This document shows, one piece after another, positions 1 through 8,102 of a stretch of 64,000 nucleotides of DNA (the stretch's first letter is position 1; each line of letters begins with the position of its first letter). This stretch comes from Hyphomonas beringensis. GTDB lineage: Bacteria > Pseudomonadota > Alphaproteobacteria > Caulobacterales > Hyphomonadaceae. The stretch is taken from the NCBI RefSeq assembly GCF_000682755.1, contig NZ_AWFF01000032.1, positions 173,523 through 237,522 of the forward strand. The letters run 5' to 3'. Under the pieces are notes generated by a model that saw only the letters and a list, made by a program, of their open reading frames with translations, did no database searches and was not told the origin of the DNA. A program made the position numbers and the translations under genes.

Positions 1-1
1 G

Positions 2-412
2 TCGATCCGCGAGGAATTCGACTGGTTCGACGCAGAAAAGTTGGCACGCTGGACACCAAAGCGTGTGGAAAAGGCGCTGAAGAATCCCGGCATCATCCGC
101 AGCCCCAAGAAGATCGAAGCCCTTATCGGCAACGCACAGGCCTATCTGGCCATGGAAGAGGCCGGCGAGAGTTTCTCAGACTATTGCTGGAGCTTTGTTG
201 ACGGCAGCCCCATCGTGAACAAGTGGAAGCATTTCAGGGACGCGCCGACGCAAACGGACTGGTCTGCGGCCATGTCAAAGGACCTGAAAAAGCGCGGCTT
301 CAAATTTGTCGGTCCCACTATTGTCTACGCCTGGGCTCAAGCTGTTGGTATGGTCAACGATCATGATGTATCATGTCCCAGACACAAAGCTGTTCAGGAC
401 ATGACCAAATGA
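2..412 (+). CDS. tag: DNA-3-methyladenine glycosylase I (5'-truncated by window)
   Basis: This is the C-terminal 136 codons of a Tag-type glycosylase, which removes 3-methyladenine from alkylated DNA in base excision repair. The frame is open from base 2, so the true start lies before the window. Visible family signatures are the IIR..KI..LI.NA helix, the SKDLKKRGFKFVGP block and the C-terminal VNDHDVSCPRH segment. In E. coli Tag the matching His and Cys are zinc ligands. The stop codon overlaps the start of the next gene (ATGA), so the two are probably co-translated. Family assignment is firm; only the 3' part can be examined. Confidence 0.93.
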   Translation, partial: SIREEFDWFDAEKLARWTPKRVEKALKNPGIIRSPKKIEALIGNAQAYLAMEEAGESFSDYCWSFVDGSPIVNKWKHFRDAPTQTDWSAAMSKDLKKRGFKFVGPTIVYAWAQAVGMVNDHDVSCPRHKAVQDMTK

Positions 413-717
413 AGCGCACGCTCTTTCTCGCCGCCCTGATTTCCGCCCCTCTGCTGGTTCAGGCCTGCGCCTCCGCCGATCAGACGCGCCGTACCGAAGC
501 CTGGAGCCGATGCAGCAAGGCCCCGAATCCTGACATACGCGACCGCTGTATCCAGACCGAGATGGCCCTTATCGAAGACCGCGAACGCCAGGAATTGGAG
601 TCCAGGGAAGCGGCAGAGCGGCGGGCTGAGGAACGGCAAGCTCAGCTGGAAGCCCATGGCGTGCCATCTGACGAAGCTCGCCAGACAGTTGAATCCGGCC
701 TGAAAATTCCCGACTGA
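409..717 (+). CDS. small putative lipoprotein with charged helical tail
   Basis: A 102-aa protein starting at the ATG that overlaps the tag stop by four bases; an in-frame ATG at 373 exists, but 409 fits the coupling. Residues 1-19 form a Lys/Arg-hydrophobic signal ending in LLVQAC, a somewhat loose lipobox, so it is probably an outer- or inner-membrane lipoprotein. The rest is highly charged, with a Glu/Arg/Gln-rich stretch at about residues 45-85 likely to form a coiled coil. I do not recognise a family. Linkage to tag need not imply a DNA-repair role. Confidence 0.75.
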   Translation: MKRTLFLAALISAPLLVQACASADQTRRTEAWSRCSKAPNPDIRDRCIQTEMALIEDRERQELESREAAERRAEERQAQLEAHGVPSDEARQTVESGLKIPD

Positions 718-841
718 CCCCGTCCCCAAGGCAGCACCTCTCTGTGTGCAGCAGCCTCGACCTATCCTTAAACCCGCGCTAATCCCTAAGAATCAATTCA
801 AGAACGCCCGGAAACAGCGGGCGCCAATATGAGGGTCTAGG

Positions 842-1963
842 ATGAAAACCCCGGTAATTTCGGCGACAGGCCTATGGACACCGCCGCACTCCATCTCGAA
901 CGCAGAACTGGTCGAAAGCTACAACCAGTGGGCGGATAACTGGAATCTGGAGCGCGAAGCAGATATCGCCTCTGGCGCGATCGAGCCGAAGACTCACTCC
1001 TCAGTCGAGTTCATCGAAAAGGCCTCTGGCATCAAATCCCGCTATGTCATCAACAAGAGCGGCGTGCTGGACCCGGACATCATGGCACCTCGCATTGCCG
1101 AGCGCCCGAATGACAAGATCTCTGTCCTGGCGGAAATCGCTGTGAATGCGGCGCGTCAGGCTCTGGACCGCGCTGGCCGCAAACCCGAAGATATCGACGC
1201 CGTCATTTGCGCCGCCTCCAACATGCAGCGCGCCTATCCGGCGATGGCCATCGAAGTCCAGGAAGCCCTCGGCTGCAGCGGCTTTGCCTTTGACATGAAC
1301 GTCGCCTGTTCTTCCGCTACTTTTGGCATCCAGACTGCGGCAGACTTCGTCCGCTCCGGCAGCGCCCGCTCTGTTCTGATGGTGAACCCGGAAATCTGTT
1401 CCGGCCATTTGAACTTCACTGACCGCGACAGCCACTTCATCTTTGGAGATGTGGCGACTGCCGTGCTGGTGGAAGACAAGGATTTCGCACCGGCAGAGCA
1501 CTGGAACATCCTCGGCACAAAGCTCAAAACATCCTTCTCCAACAATATCCGGAACAATTTCGGCTTCCTCAACCGCGCCGCACCGGAAGGCATCGATGCC
1601 CCGGACAAGCTGTTCAAGCAGGAAGGCCGCAAGGTGTTCAAGGAAGTCGTTCCCATGGTGGCGGAGATGATCAACACGCACATGGATGAACTGGGACTGG
1701 ATAAGGACGGCCTGCGCCGCATGTGGCTGCACCAGGCCAATGCCAATATGAACCGGCTGATTTCTTCCCGGGTTCTGGGTCGCGAAGCGTCAGATGATGA
1801 AAGCCCTACAGTGCTGGATACGTATGCGAATACTTCGTCGGCCGGATCGATCATCGCGTTCCACAAGCATTCGGACGACTTCAAGGCCGGTGACAAAGGC
1901 CTCATCTGCTCCTTCGGAGCAGGCTATTCAGCCGGCACTGTTTTTGTCGAAAAGTCTGCCTGA
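842..1963 (+). CDS. beta-ketoacyl-ACP synthase III family protein (long FabH-like form)
   Basis: A 373-aa thiolase-fold condensing enzyme. The KAS III triad is visible: Cys156 in NVACSSATFG, His in the WLHQAN motif near residue 298, and Asn in the YANTSSAG motif near residue 330. It should condense an acyl-CoA or acyl-ACP starter with malonyl-ACP in the cytosol. At 373 residues it is longer than classical FabH (about 320) and has an extended N-terminal part, so the preferred starter may differ from acetyl-CoA. That specificity cannot be read from the sequence. A GAGG-type ribosome site lies just upstream of the ATG. It stands alone, so involvement in a secondary fatty-acid shunt is possible but unproven. 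Confidence 0.88.
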   Translation: MKTPVISATGLWTPPHSISNAELVESYNQWADNWNLEREADIASGAIEPKTHSSVEFIEKASGIKSRYVINKSGVLDPDIMAPRIAERPNDKISVLAEIAVNAARQALDRAGRKPEDIDAVICAASNMQRAYPAMAIEVQEALGCSGFAFDMNVACSSATFGIQTAADFVRSGSARSVLMVNPEICSGHLNFTDRDSHFIFGDVATAVLVEDKDFAPAEHWNILGTKLKTSFSNNIRNNFGFLNRAAPEGIDAPDKLFKQEGRKVFKEVVPMVAEMINTHMDELGLDKDGLRRMWLHQANANMNRLISSRVLGREASDDESPTVLDTYANTSSAGSIIAFHKHSDDFKAGDKGLICSFGAGYSAGTVFVEKSA

Positions 1964-1970
1964 GGCAGTG

Positions 1971-1984
1971 CGCCTTTAAAGGCG
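1971..1984. repeat. 14-bp perfect palindrome after the ketosynthase gene
   Basis: CGCCTTTAAAGGCG sits eight bases beyond the ketosynthase stop codon and 15 bases from the stop of the convergent small membrane-protein gene. It could help separate the two transcripts. There is no following T-tract, so it is not a standard intrinsic terminator. Confidence 0.4.
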
Positions 1985-1998
1985 GCAGACGGTCTGGA

Positions 1999-2148
1999 TT
2001 AATCGTCCAGATCGTCCATGAACATGTCGCCCCAAAGCACTTCACGGCTTGAGCGAACAGCCTCAACCACGACGATGCCACAGCCCATCAGCAATACGCC
2101 AAAAGCAATTGCCTGGGTCGAAAAAGCAGTCGTCAATGATTCAAGCAT
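1999..2148 (-). CDS. 49-aa single-pass membrane microprotein
   Basis: The open frame extends to 2331, but the ATG at 2148 has an excellent ribosome site (GAGGTGA, 2 bases before the ATG) and gives a clean 49-aa product. Residues 10-30 (TQAIAFGVLLMGCGIVVVEAV) form one predicted transmembrane helix. The C-terminal tail is strongly acidic and ends in MDDLDD. It is convergent with the ketosynthase gene and has no clear operon partner. No family is recognised. Small proteins of this topology often bind or regulate larger membrane complexes, but nothing here shows which. Confidence 0.6.
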   Translation of the reverse strand: MLESLTTAFSTQAIAFGVLLMGCGIVVVEAVRSSREVLWGDMFMDDLDD

Positions 2149-2604
2149 GGTCACCTCTACTTTGTGCCGGAAACGCCAGTTGGACGTGTCCTGAAATTGA
2201 TGTGACCTTTCTGCCCTGAAGGCCTTAACAGCAGCTTTTTTAATTGGGGCGGAAAAGCGATGACTTCGTAACCGGAAGGGCGTTTTTTGTTTACCCTTAT
2301 GTCTATCGTATGCGGAACAATTAACGAGCATCTCGCAACACGATGATTTAAAAGGTATTTTTTATGAACACAGAAAGCTGTGAATTTCGTCCGTCCACAT
2401 GTCCTTTTCTTAAATATGGTTCATGCTTCCAAACCATCGCCCTTGCCTAAGCTTGTTTACGAATCCCCTGCCCCACTGATTGTGGCACACACCCCCTCTT
2501 TCATCTGGCAAGACGCATGATTTCATCCCGACTGCACACAGCGCTGAAACCAAAGGATTTACCCTTTTGCCACTCTGCCTCCAATGCCGTAAAGAGGAGG
2601 CAAG
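2149..2604. other. intergenic region between divergent genes, with one possible micro-ORF
   Basis: About 456 bases separate the 49-aa membrane protein gene (leftward) from the HD hydrolase gene (rightward). The middle is noticeably richer in A and T than the surroundings (2235-2420) and is the natural place for divergent promoters, though no unambiguous -35/-10 pair stands out. A 28-codon frame at 2364-2450 is listed separately. The remaining 150 bases show no feature I can support. Confidence 0.5.
2364..2450 (+). CDS. possible 28-aa cysteine-containing micro-ORF
   Basis: An ATG at 2364, preceded by AAAGGT about 10 bases upstream, opens a 28-codon frame closed by TAA. The peptide has three cysteines spaced C-x6-C-x7-C. 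It lies in an A/T-rich intergenic stretch ahead of the HD hydrolase gene, where a leader peptide or small protein could sit. There is no independent evidence of translation and chance is a serious alternative. Confidence 0.2.
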   Translation: MNTESCEFRPSTCPFLKYGSCFQTIALA

Positions 2605-3225
2605 ATGAGCACGCGTGTGAAGCAATCCGCAAAGACACCCAGGGTTTGGCAGCGCATGCTGTCCGGCCGACGGCTGGACCTTGCCCACCCCTCGCCAATG
2701 GATGTGGAAATCGAGGACATTGCCCATGGCCTGGCCCGTGTGGCCCGCTGGAACGGGCAGACAACAGGCGAGCATGCATTTTCCGTGGCCGAACATTCTG
2801 TTCTTGTGGAGCAGATATGCCGCAAGCTGGACCCTAAACTCTCGGCCAGGCACAGTCTGACCGCCCTGCTGCATGACGCCCCGGAATATGTGATCGGAGA
2901 CATGATCTCTCCCTTCAAGGCGCTGCTGGGTGACAGCTACAAATCCATTGAGAGCCGTCTGCAGGAAGCCATTCACATCCGCTTTGGCCTGGCCCCTGTA
3001 ACGCCGGTGAAGCTAAAACGGCTGATAAAGAAGGCTGACCTGATCTGCGCCTGGCATGAGGCCGTACAATTGGCAGGCTTCTCCGAGACAGAATCAAATC
3101 GCCTGTTTGGGAAGCCGCCGGAAGAAACCCGGCTTAAGTTGAAACCCAGCGCCATTCCCGAAGCGCAGGAAGCCTTCCTGAAGCGCTATGACCAGATCAA
3201 CAAGAAGATTGGGCCCGCCACATGA
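2605..3225 (+). CDS. HD-domain hydrolase, YfbR-like (5'-deoxyribonucleotidase type)
   Basis: A 206-aa cytosolic phosphohydrolase. The HD-fold metal ligands are visible: the HAFSVAEHS helix (about residues 56-64), the LLHDAPE core and the GDMISPFK segment. The last resembles the GDLPTPVK-type signature of YfbR, which dephosphorylates deoxyribonucleoside 5'-monophosphates. The gene has an AAGAGGAGG ribosome site and ends in an ATGA overlap with an NrtR-like regulator, suggesting a joint role in nucleotide or NAD-precursor turnover. Substrate is inferred from family similarity only. Confidence 0.85.
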   Translation: MSTRVKQSAKTPRVWQRMLSGRRLDLAHPSPMDVEIEDIAHGLARVARWNGQTTGEHAFSVAEHSVLVEQICRKLDPKLSARHSLTALLHDAPEYVIGDMISPFKALLGDSYKSIESRLQEAIHIRFGLAPVTPVKLKRLIKKADLICAWHEAVQLAGFSETESNRLFGKPPEETRLKLKPSAIPEAQEAFLKRYDQINKKIGPAT

Positions 3226-4172
3226 TCTCATCTGTCCCACTGCTGATTGGCCTGTCCGCCGTCATGGTGGCCACGGAAGGAGACATGCCGCTGGTTCTGG
3301 TTACACAGCGCGAGACAGGAGAAGACGCCCTGCCCTTTGGTGTCTTCAATCCCGAACGTCATCGTACCTTTGACCTCTCCCTGCGCGGCTGGGTGAGAGA
3401 GCAGACCGGGTTTGAACTTGGCTATGTCGAGCAGCTCTACACATTTGGCGACAAGGACCGGGAAACGCCTGAGGCCACACTGGCCGGCGCGCCGCCCAAT
3501 GCCCGCGTGATTTCCGTCGGATATCTGGCGCTGACACCGGACGCTCGCCCGGCAGGTGCTTCCTTCGAGGCCAAATGGCATTCCTGGTACAGATATTTTC
3601 CGTGGGAAGATCATCGCAATGGCCGCCCTGGTCTGATTGACGATCTGATTGCTCCACGCCTCATGACCTGGGCCCTGGGCAATGACCAGAGGCTTGAGCG
3701 CGCGCGCCTTGCCTTTGCGCTGGAGGGCGAGCGTTGGGTAGAGGAACGTGTGCTCGACAGATACGAATTGCTGTATGAAGCAGGCCTCGTGGCCGAATGC
3801 GCCCGCGATGCCGGCCTGCCCAAGCCGGATGTGCGCCTTGGAGAGGTAATGGCCTCAGACCACCGCCGCATTCTGGCGACCGCCATTTCCCGCCTGCGCG
3901 GCAAGCTGAAATATCGCCCGATCGTTTTTGAATTGATGCCAGACCGCTTCACCCTGAGCGCCCTGCAGCGCACCGTCGAAGCTATCCTGGGCATGCCGCT
4001 GCACACCCAGAATTTCCGCCGCGCGCTGGACAAGACAGGTTTTGTCACCGGAACGGGGGCGATGGAAACCGGTACGGGTGGGCGCCCGGCAGAACTCTAT
4101 CGATTCTGCCGGGACAAGAGTGCAGGCTTGGCCACGTCTGGTCTTTCGGCCCCGCGAAAGACTGCGGACTAG
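3222..4172 (+). CDS. NrtR-like Nudix-fold transcriptional regulator (NAD regulator family)
   Basis: A 316-aa protein with an N-terminal Nudix-like domain (about residues 5-150) and a C-terminal winged-helix region (about 215-295) bearing the FTLSALQRTVEAILG and NFRR..DKTGFV blocks typical of NrtR-type repressors of NAD biosynthesis. The canonical Nudix box (GX5EX7REUXEEXGU) is not preserved: residues 45-65 read RTFDLSLRGWVREQTGF. It should therefore sense a ligand rather than hydrolyse it. It is translationally coupled to the HD nucleotidase by an ATGA overlap. DNA binding and ADP-ribose sensing are known for NrtR; the ligand here is inferred. Confidence 0.8.
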   Translation: MISSVPLLIGLSAVMVATEGDMPLVLVTQRETGEDALPFGVFNPERHRTFDLSLRGWVREQTGFELGYVEQLYTFGDKDRETPEATLAGAPPNARVISVGYLALTPDARPAGASFEAKWHSWYRYFPWEDHRNGRPGLIDDLIAPRLMTWALGNDQRLERARLAFALEGERWVEERVLDRYELLYEAGLVAECARDAGLPKPDVRLGEVMASDHRRILATAISRLRGKLKYRPIVFELMPDRFTLSALQRTVEAILGMPLHTQNFRRALDKTGFVTGTGAMETGTGGRPAELYRFCRDKSAGLATSGLSAPRKTAD

Positions 4173-4175
4173 CCT

Positions 4176-5582
4176 CTATTCCAGGCCTTCCGGCTCACCG
4201 ACCACGATAAAGCTGAACCGCTCCGGCGCGAGATACTCGGCCGCAACCGCATTCACATCATCGAGTGTTACAGCTTCCACCATCGCATTGCGACGGTCAA
4301 AATAGTCCACGCCCAACTCATCCTGGCGCACAGACATCATCTGCCCTGCAATCTTCGCATTGGAATCAAAGGCCAGCGGATAGGAGCCCATCAGGTAAGC
4401 CTTGGCATCGGCCAGTTCTTCTTCGGTGACGCCGCCTTCAGAGATCTTGCTCATCTCGTCCTTCAGGCCTGCAATGAAATCGCCAGCACTTTCATTCTTG
4501 GTCTGACCACCGCCATTCCAGGATTGGAATTTCTCGCCAAAGCTCAGCGATGTGTAGACGCCATAGGTCAGCCCCTGTTGGACACGCAGCGTGTCCATGA
4601 GGCGGCTTTTGAAGCCACCGCCGCCGAACGTGTAGTTCAGCACATAGGCCGGAAAGAATTCCGGGTCCTTGCGCTCAACGCCGGGCGCAACAAACTGCAC
4701 CAGGCTTTGCGGCTGCGGCAGGGGCACCACAAACGTACCGAAAGTGTCTGCAGCCGTGTAGTCGATTGCGGGAATGTCAGGCAGATCGCTGGTCTCGGGC
4801 AGGTTTGCCGCGATTTCATCGATCATCGGCGCCAGCTCTTCTGGCGTGACGGCCCCAACTGCGGTTACCAGCAACCGGTCCTTCACCATCAGCTTGCGCA
4901 TGTGCGCCTTGGCCAATTCAGGGGTCAGAGACGCAACGCTCTCTGCAGAGGTTTCCCGCGCTAAGGGATGATCCGGATACAGCGCCTGAGCCTGCGCCCG
5001 CCAGGCAAGATAGCCCGGATTGGTCTCACGTGTGTTCAGCGAGACCTGCTGCTCACGCAGGAAACGTTGGAACGGACCTTCATCGAAGCGCGGATCTTCA
5101 AAGGCTTCAGAGATAAGGTCCATGGCCTCGCCCGCATTGTCGGTCAGCATCGACGCGGAACAGGAGGTCCAGAGATTGGACGCGCCGCAGCTGAAACTCA
5201 TGTTCAGCTCTTCCATACGCGTCTGGAAGCCAAGCGAGTCGAGGTCCCCGGCGCCTTCATTCATGTGATAGACGACAGCGTCGGCCAAGCCTTCCATGCC
5301 TTCGGGATCAGACGCCTCACCACCTTCCCATGCCATTTGCAATGACAGGATCGGAATGGAAGGCTCAGACACCAGCCACACAGAAACGCCGCCCGGCGTC
5401 GTGAATTGCTGGATCTGGGCGAAATCGCCTTCATGCGTCATGACGTCGAGCCCGGCCTCTTCTTCGACCAGCTCGGCGGTAACTTCTTCAGTCACTTCGG
5501 TTGGGGTGACAGGCTCTGCCGTGGTGCACGCAGCCAGCGTGAAGGCCAGGGCAGCCCCGGCCATGAGGTCAATGCGTTTCAT
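4176..5582 (-). CDS. M16 family peptidase-like lipoprotein, catalytically degenerate partner
   Basis: A 468-aa protein. The open frame reaches 5864, but the ATG at 5582 follows a GAGGGAGA ribosome site inside the upstream M16 gene and starts a signal with lipobox LAAC (Cys19). Two M16 half-domains follow. The zinc motif HxxEH reads HMNEG at residues 106-110, so the second His ligand is lost, as in non-catalytic M16 subunits. The gene overlaps the region of its active partner by two bases beyond that stop. By analogy with heterodimeric M16B peptidases, the pair probably forms a periplasmic complex that degrades or processes peptides. Confidence 0.87.
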   Translation of the reverse strand: MKRIDLMAGAALAFTLAACTTAEPVTPTEVTEEVTAELVEEEAGLDVMTHEGDFAQIQQFTTPGGVSVWLVSEPSIPILSLQMAWEGGEASDPEGMEGLADAVVYHMNEGAGDLDSLGFQTRMEELNMSFSCGASNLWTSCSASMLTDNAGEAMDLISEAFEDPRFDEGPFQRFLREQQVSLNTRETNPGYLAWRAQAQALYPDHPLARETSAESVASLTPELAKAHMRKLMVKDRLLVTAVGAVTPEELAPMIDEIAANLPETSDLPDIPAIDYTAADTFGTFVVPLPQPQSLVQFVAPGVERKDPEFFPAYVLNYTFGGGGFKSRLMDTLRVQQGLTYGVYTSLSFGEKFQSWNGGGQTKNESAGDFIAGLKDEMSKISEGGVTEEELADAKAYLMGSYPLAFDSNAKIAGQMMSVRQDELGVDYFDRRNAMVEAVTLDDVNAVAAEYLAPERFSFIVVGEPEGLE

Positions 5583-5583
5583 C

Positions 5584-6939
5584 TCAGGAATCTCCCTCAG
5601 CAGGCAGCAAGTGCGCCTCGATATAGTGGCGGTCAGGCCCGAACACCTTGCGGACAGCGGCCAGCGCTTCTTCCGTGGTGACGCCCCGAATATTATCAGG
5701 ATAGTCCAGCACATCATCCACCGTCCCACCGAGCGCCAGTGTGGAGCCAAACACATTGGCCATGTTGCTCTGGCTGTCACGGGCATAGATCGCGCTCGCG
5801 GCCAGCTTGTTGCGGGCGCGCTCGACTTCCTCATCGGTGAAGCCTTCGGCCAGCACCTCTTCAAGATCCGCCATCACGGCTGTTTCAAGTTCTTCAAGCG
5901 AGACGCCAGGTGCGGGGCTGGCACTGATAACGGCCGGGCCTTCATCGTGCAGCGTCGTCCACGCCACCGTGTTCACATTGATTGCAACATTCTGCTCTTC
6001 CACGAGAGACTGGTAGAGGCGGCTCGTCATGCCACCGCCAAGAACCTCCAGGCCGACATCCAGCGCGTAGGAGAAGTCACGGTCGCGGCTTTCGGAGGTG
6101 CCATTGTAATAGCGGCTCCAGCTAGGCTGTCGTATTTTCGGATCGGAGTATTCCAGCTCCTTGGTTTCCGTCAGCAGCGGCACGGATTCCCATTTGCGAT
6201 TGCCATGGGCGGTGCCGGTCGGTTTGATACGGCCATAATGCTCTTCCGCCATGACGCGGACTTCTTCCGGCGTCACATCTCCGGCCACGACCAGAATGGC
6301 ATTCTCCGGGCTGTAGTATTCCTTGTAAAAGGCCATGCCGTCTTCCGGCGTCAGCGCGGCGACCTCGTCCATCTTGCCGATGACCGTGATCTCATAGGGG
6401 TGATCCTTCCAGAGTTCGGACAGAACCATTTCCTGAAGGATAGCACCGGGATTATTGTCGATCCGCTGACGGCGTTCTTCCTTCACGACATCGCGCTCTG
6501 AAATGAACGGGCCTTCCGGGTCGTCATTGATGATCAGGTCCGTCATGCGCTCAGCTTCCAGCGCCATCATCGTGCCGAGATGCTGCTTGGCCACACGCTC
6601 GTAATAGGCTGTGTAGTCCCAGCTGGTGAACGCGTTGTTCACACCGCCATTGCGGGAGACAATGTCATCGAACTCACCAGGCCCAAGATCATCGGTCTCC
6701 TTGAACATGATATGCTCAAACAGGTGCGCGAGGCCCGATTTGCCCGGCACTTCGTCAACGGCGCCAACCTTGTACCACACCATGTGCGTGACGACTGGCG
6801 CGCGATGATCGGGCACGACCACCACTTCCATGCCATTGTCCAGGCTGAACGTGGTAGGGGCCCAGTCCGTATCATCCGCACTGGCGGTAGACAGGACAGC
6901 CGAGAGCGCAAAAAGCCCCCCGGTAAGTATCCGTTTCAT
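5584..6939 (-). CDS. M16 family zinc metallopeptidase, active subunit
   Basis: A 451-aa exported peptidase with an N-terminal signal peptide cleaved after about residue 21 (STASA). The inverted zinc motif is intact: His72-x-x-Glu75-His76 in AHLFEHIMFK, with the downstream glutamate in the VVKEERRQRID helix near residue 154. It should hydrolyse peptides in the periplasm. It lies directly before an inactive homologue, the arrangement of M16B heterodimers, and is in the run ileS-lspA-DUF3035-M16-M16 seen in related alphaproteobacteria. Confidence 0.93.
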   Translation of the reverse strand: MKRILTGGLFALSAVLSTASADDTDWAPTTFSLDNGMEVVVVPDHRAPVVTHMVWYKVGAVDEVPGKSGLAHLFEHIMFKETDDLGPGEFDDIVSRNGGVNNAFTSWDYTAYYERVAKQHLGTMMALEAERMTDLIINDDPEGPFISERDVVKEERRQRIDNNPGAILQEMVLSELWKDHPYEITVIGKMDEVAALTPEDGMAFYKEYYSPENAILVVAGDVTPEEVRVMAEEHYGRIKPTGTAHGNRKWESVPLLTETKELEYSDPKIRQPSWSRYYNGTSESRDRDFSYALDVGLEVLGGGMTSRLYQSLVEEQNVAINVNTVAWTTLHDEGPAVISASPAPGVSLEELETAVMADLEEVLAEGFTDEEVERARNKLAASAIYARDSQSNMANVFGSTLALGGTVDDVLDYPDNIRGVTTEEALAAVRKVFGPDRHYIEAHLLPAEGDS

Positions 6940-6988
6940 GGGCTTTCTTCCTCTCAGATGTCGAGATTATGCATGAGTGTCAGGCGTC

Positions 6989-7483
6989 TCAGGTTCCTGG
7001 CAGCTTGATGCGGGCTTTTTCATTCGTCCGCTCGATAATGACTTCTTCGCCGCCGGTTGCGCTGTCGCTTTCCAAGCCGGCAATCGTCTCTTCATCATCA
7101 CTACGCCAGAAGAGAATACGGTCCGCAATGCTCTTGGGCTTGCGAAGCGTTTTGGTCTCTTCGTAATCAACTTCGGTGCGGATGATCGGGTCAACCGCAT
7201 TGGCATTCGCTGCGGCGACGAGTGCACGTTCTGAAGCGCTGGCATCCCGGCCGATCGTCGCTCCGAAGGCAGTCGCCGTCTCATTGCGGGAGCCGTCCAG
7301 TTCAGGCGGCAGAGAGCTGCCAGCCGATGGCGGACGCAGCTTGTAGTTTGGTGGAACCGTCAGCGGCGCCATGGTGACGACGCGAAACTCATCCGGTGTG
7401 CGCGCGCCGCCGCCCGAGGACGTGCAGGCCGTTGACGCAGCAACCGCTACGCCTGCAGCTAGAAGGAAAATCTGTTTCTTCAT
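6989..7483 (-). CDS. DUF3035 lipoprotein, BamF-type subunit
   Basis: A 164-aa protein with a signal peptide and a Ser-Thr-Ala-Cys lipobox (Cys20). The DUF3035 signature follows: PDEFRVV...PLTVPPNY.LRPP, where the lipoprotein start is followed by a Pro-rich conserved block. DUF3035 proteins are described as accessory BamF subunits of the alphaproteobacterial outer-membrane beta-barrel assembly machinery. It sits 30 bases downstream of lspA, whose product processes its own lipobox. The family match is good; membership of the BAM complex is inferred. Confidence 0.8.
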   Translation of the reverse strand: MKKQIFLLAAGVAVAASTACTSSGGGARTPDEFRVVTMAPLTVPPNYKLRPPSAGSSLPPELDGSRNETATAFGATIGRDASASERALVAAANANAVDPIIRTEVDYEETKTLRKPKSIADRILFWRSDDEETIAGLESDSATGGEEVIIERTNEKARIKLPGT

Positions 7484-7513
7484 ATCAGGGCGTCCTCGCC
7501 TTCACATTAACTA

Positions 7514-8041
7514 TTACTCAGGCTGTTTACCGGCCTGCTTACGGCCCGACAGTACGAACTGGTCAACAAACAGCAAGACCGCACCAACACTAATTGCAGC
7601 ATCGGCCACGTTAAAGACCCATGGGAAATGTAGCGCGCCAGCATTGATGAAGTCCACAACAGCGCCAAACCGCACGCGATCTATCAGATTTCCGAATGCC
7701 CCGCCGACAACCAGCGCCAGCGACAACCGGAGCAGCCAGCCCTCTGCATGGCGTACCAGCCAGTACAGGAAGCCAATGGCGATCACCAGCATCAGGATCG
7801 CCAGGATCCACCGGCCAATGCCTTCGGACTGGAACATGCCGTAGCTCATGCCCCGGTTCCAGACCATGGTCACGTCAATTGGCCCGGCGACAGGGATGTG
7901 GCCGCAGCGTGTCAGGCCCTCCAGACAGGAGAGCGCGTTGAGGCGTGGCTCATTCAGGATGAGCCATTTCGACCACTGGTCCACCACAACGACAAGCGGA
8001 ATGAGCGCCAGCGCCCAGATATAGCCGGGTTTCAACTTCAT
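7514..8041 (-). CDS. lspA: Lipoprotein signal peptidase II
   Basis: A 175-aa inner-membrane aspartyl protease that removes signal peptides from prolipoproteins after diacylglyceryl transfer. Four transmembrane helices are recognisable. The family motifs are DQWSK near the N-terminus, GNLIDR with catalytic Asp121, and FNVADAAI with catalytic Asp147. It follows ileS by about 60 bases, the widespread ileS-lspA order, and precedes a lipoprotein gene. Confidence 0.96.
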   Translation of the reverse strand: MKLKPGYIWALALIPLVVVVDQWSKWLILNEPRLNALSCLEGLTRCGHIPVAGPIDVTMVWNRGMSYGMFQSEGIGRWILAILMLVIAIGFLYWLVRHAEGWLLRLSLALVVGGAFGNLIDRVRFGAVVDFINAGALHFPWVFNVADAAISVGAVLLFVDQFVLSGRKQAGKQPE

Positions 8042-8102
8042 GCCCGGCAGATTGCAGCTTCAGGCGATCCAATCAAGCGATTCTGAGCACTTTGCCCACA
8101 GC

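Noticed and set aside
1001..1905. two long leftward frames over the ketosynthase gene
   Set aside because: The ketosynthase triad confirms the rightward frame; the opposite frames are shadows.
5296..6501. 401-codon open frame antisense to the M16 genes
   Set aside because: It crosses two real coding genes on the other strand and its protein shows no family motif.
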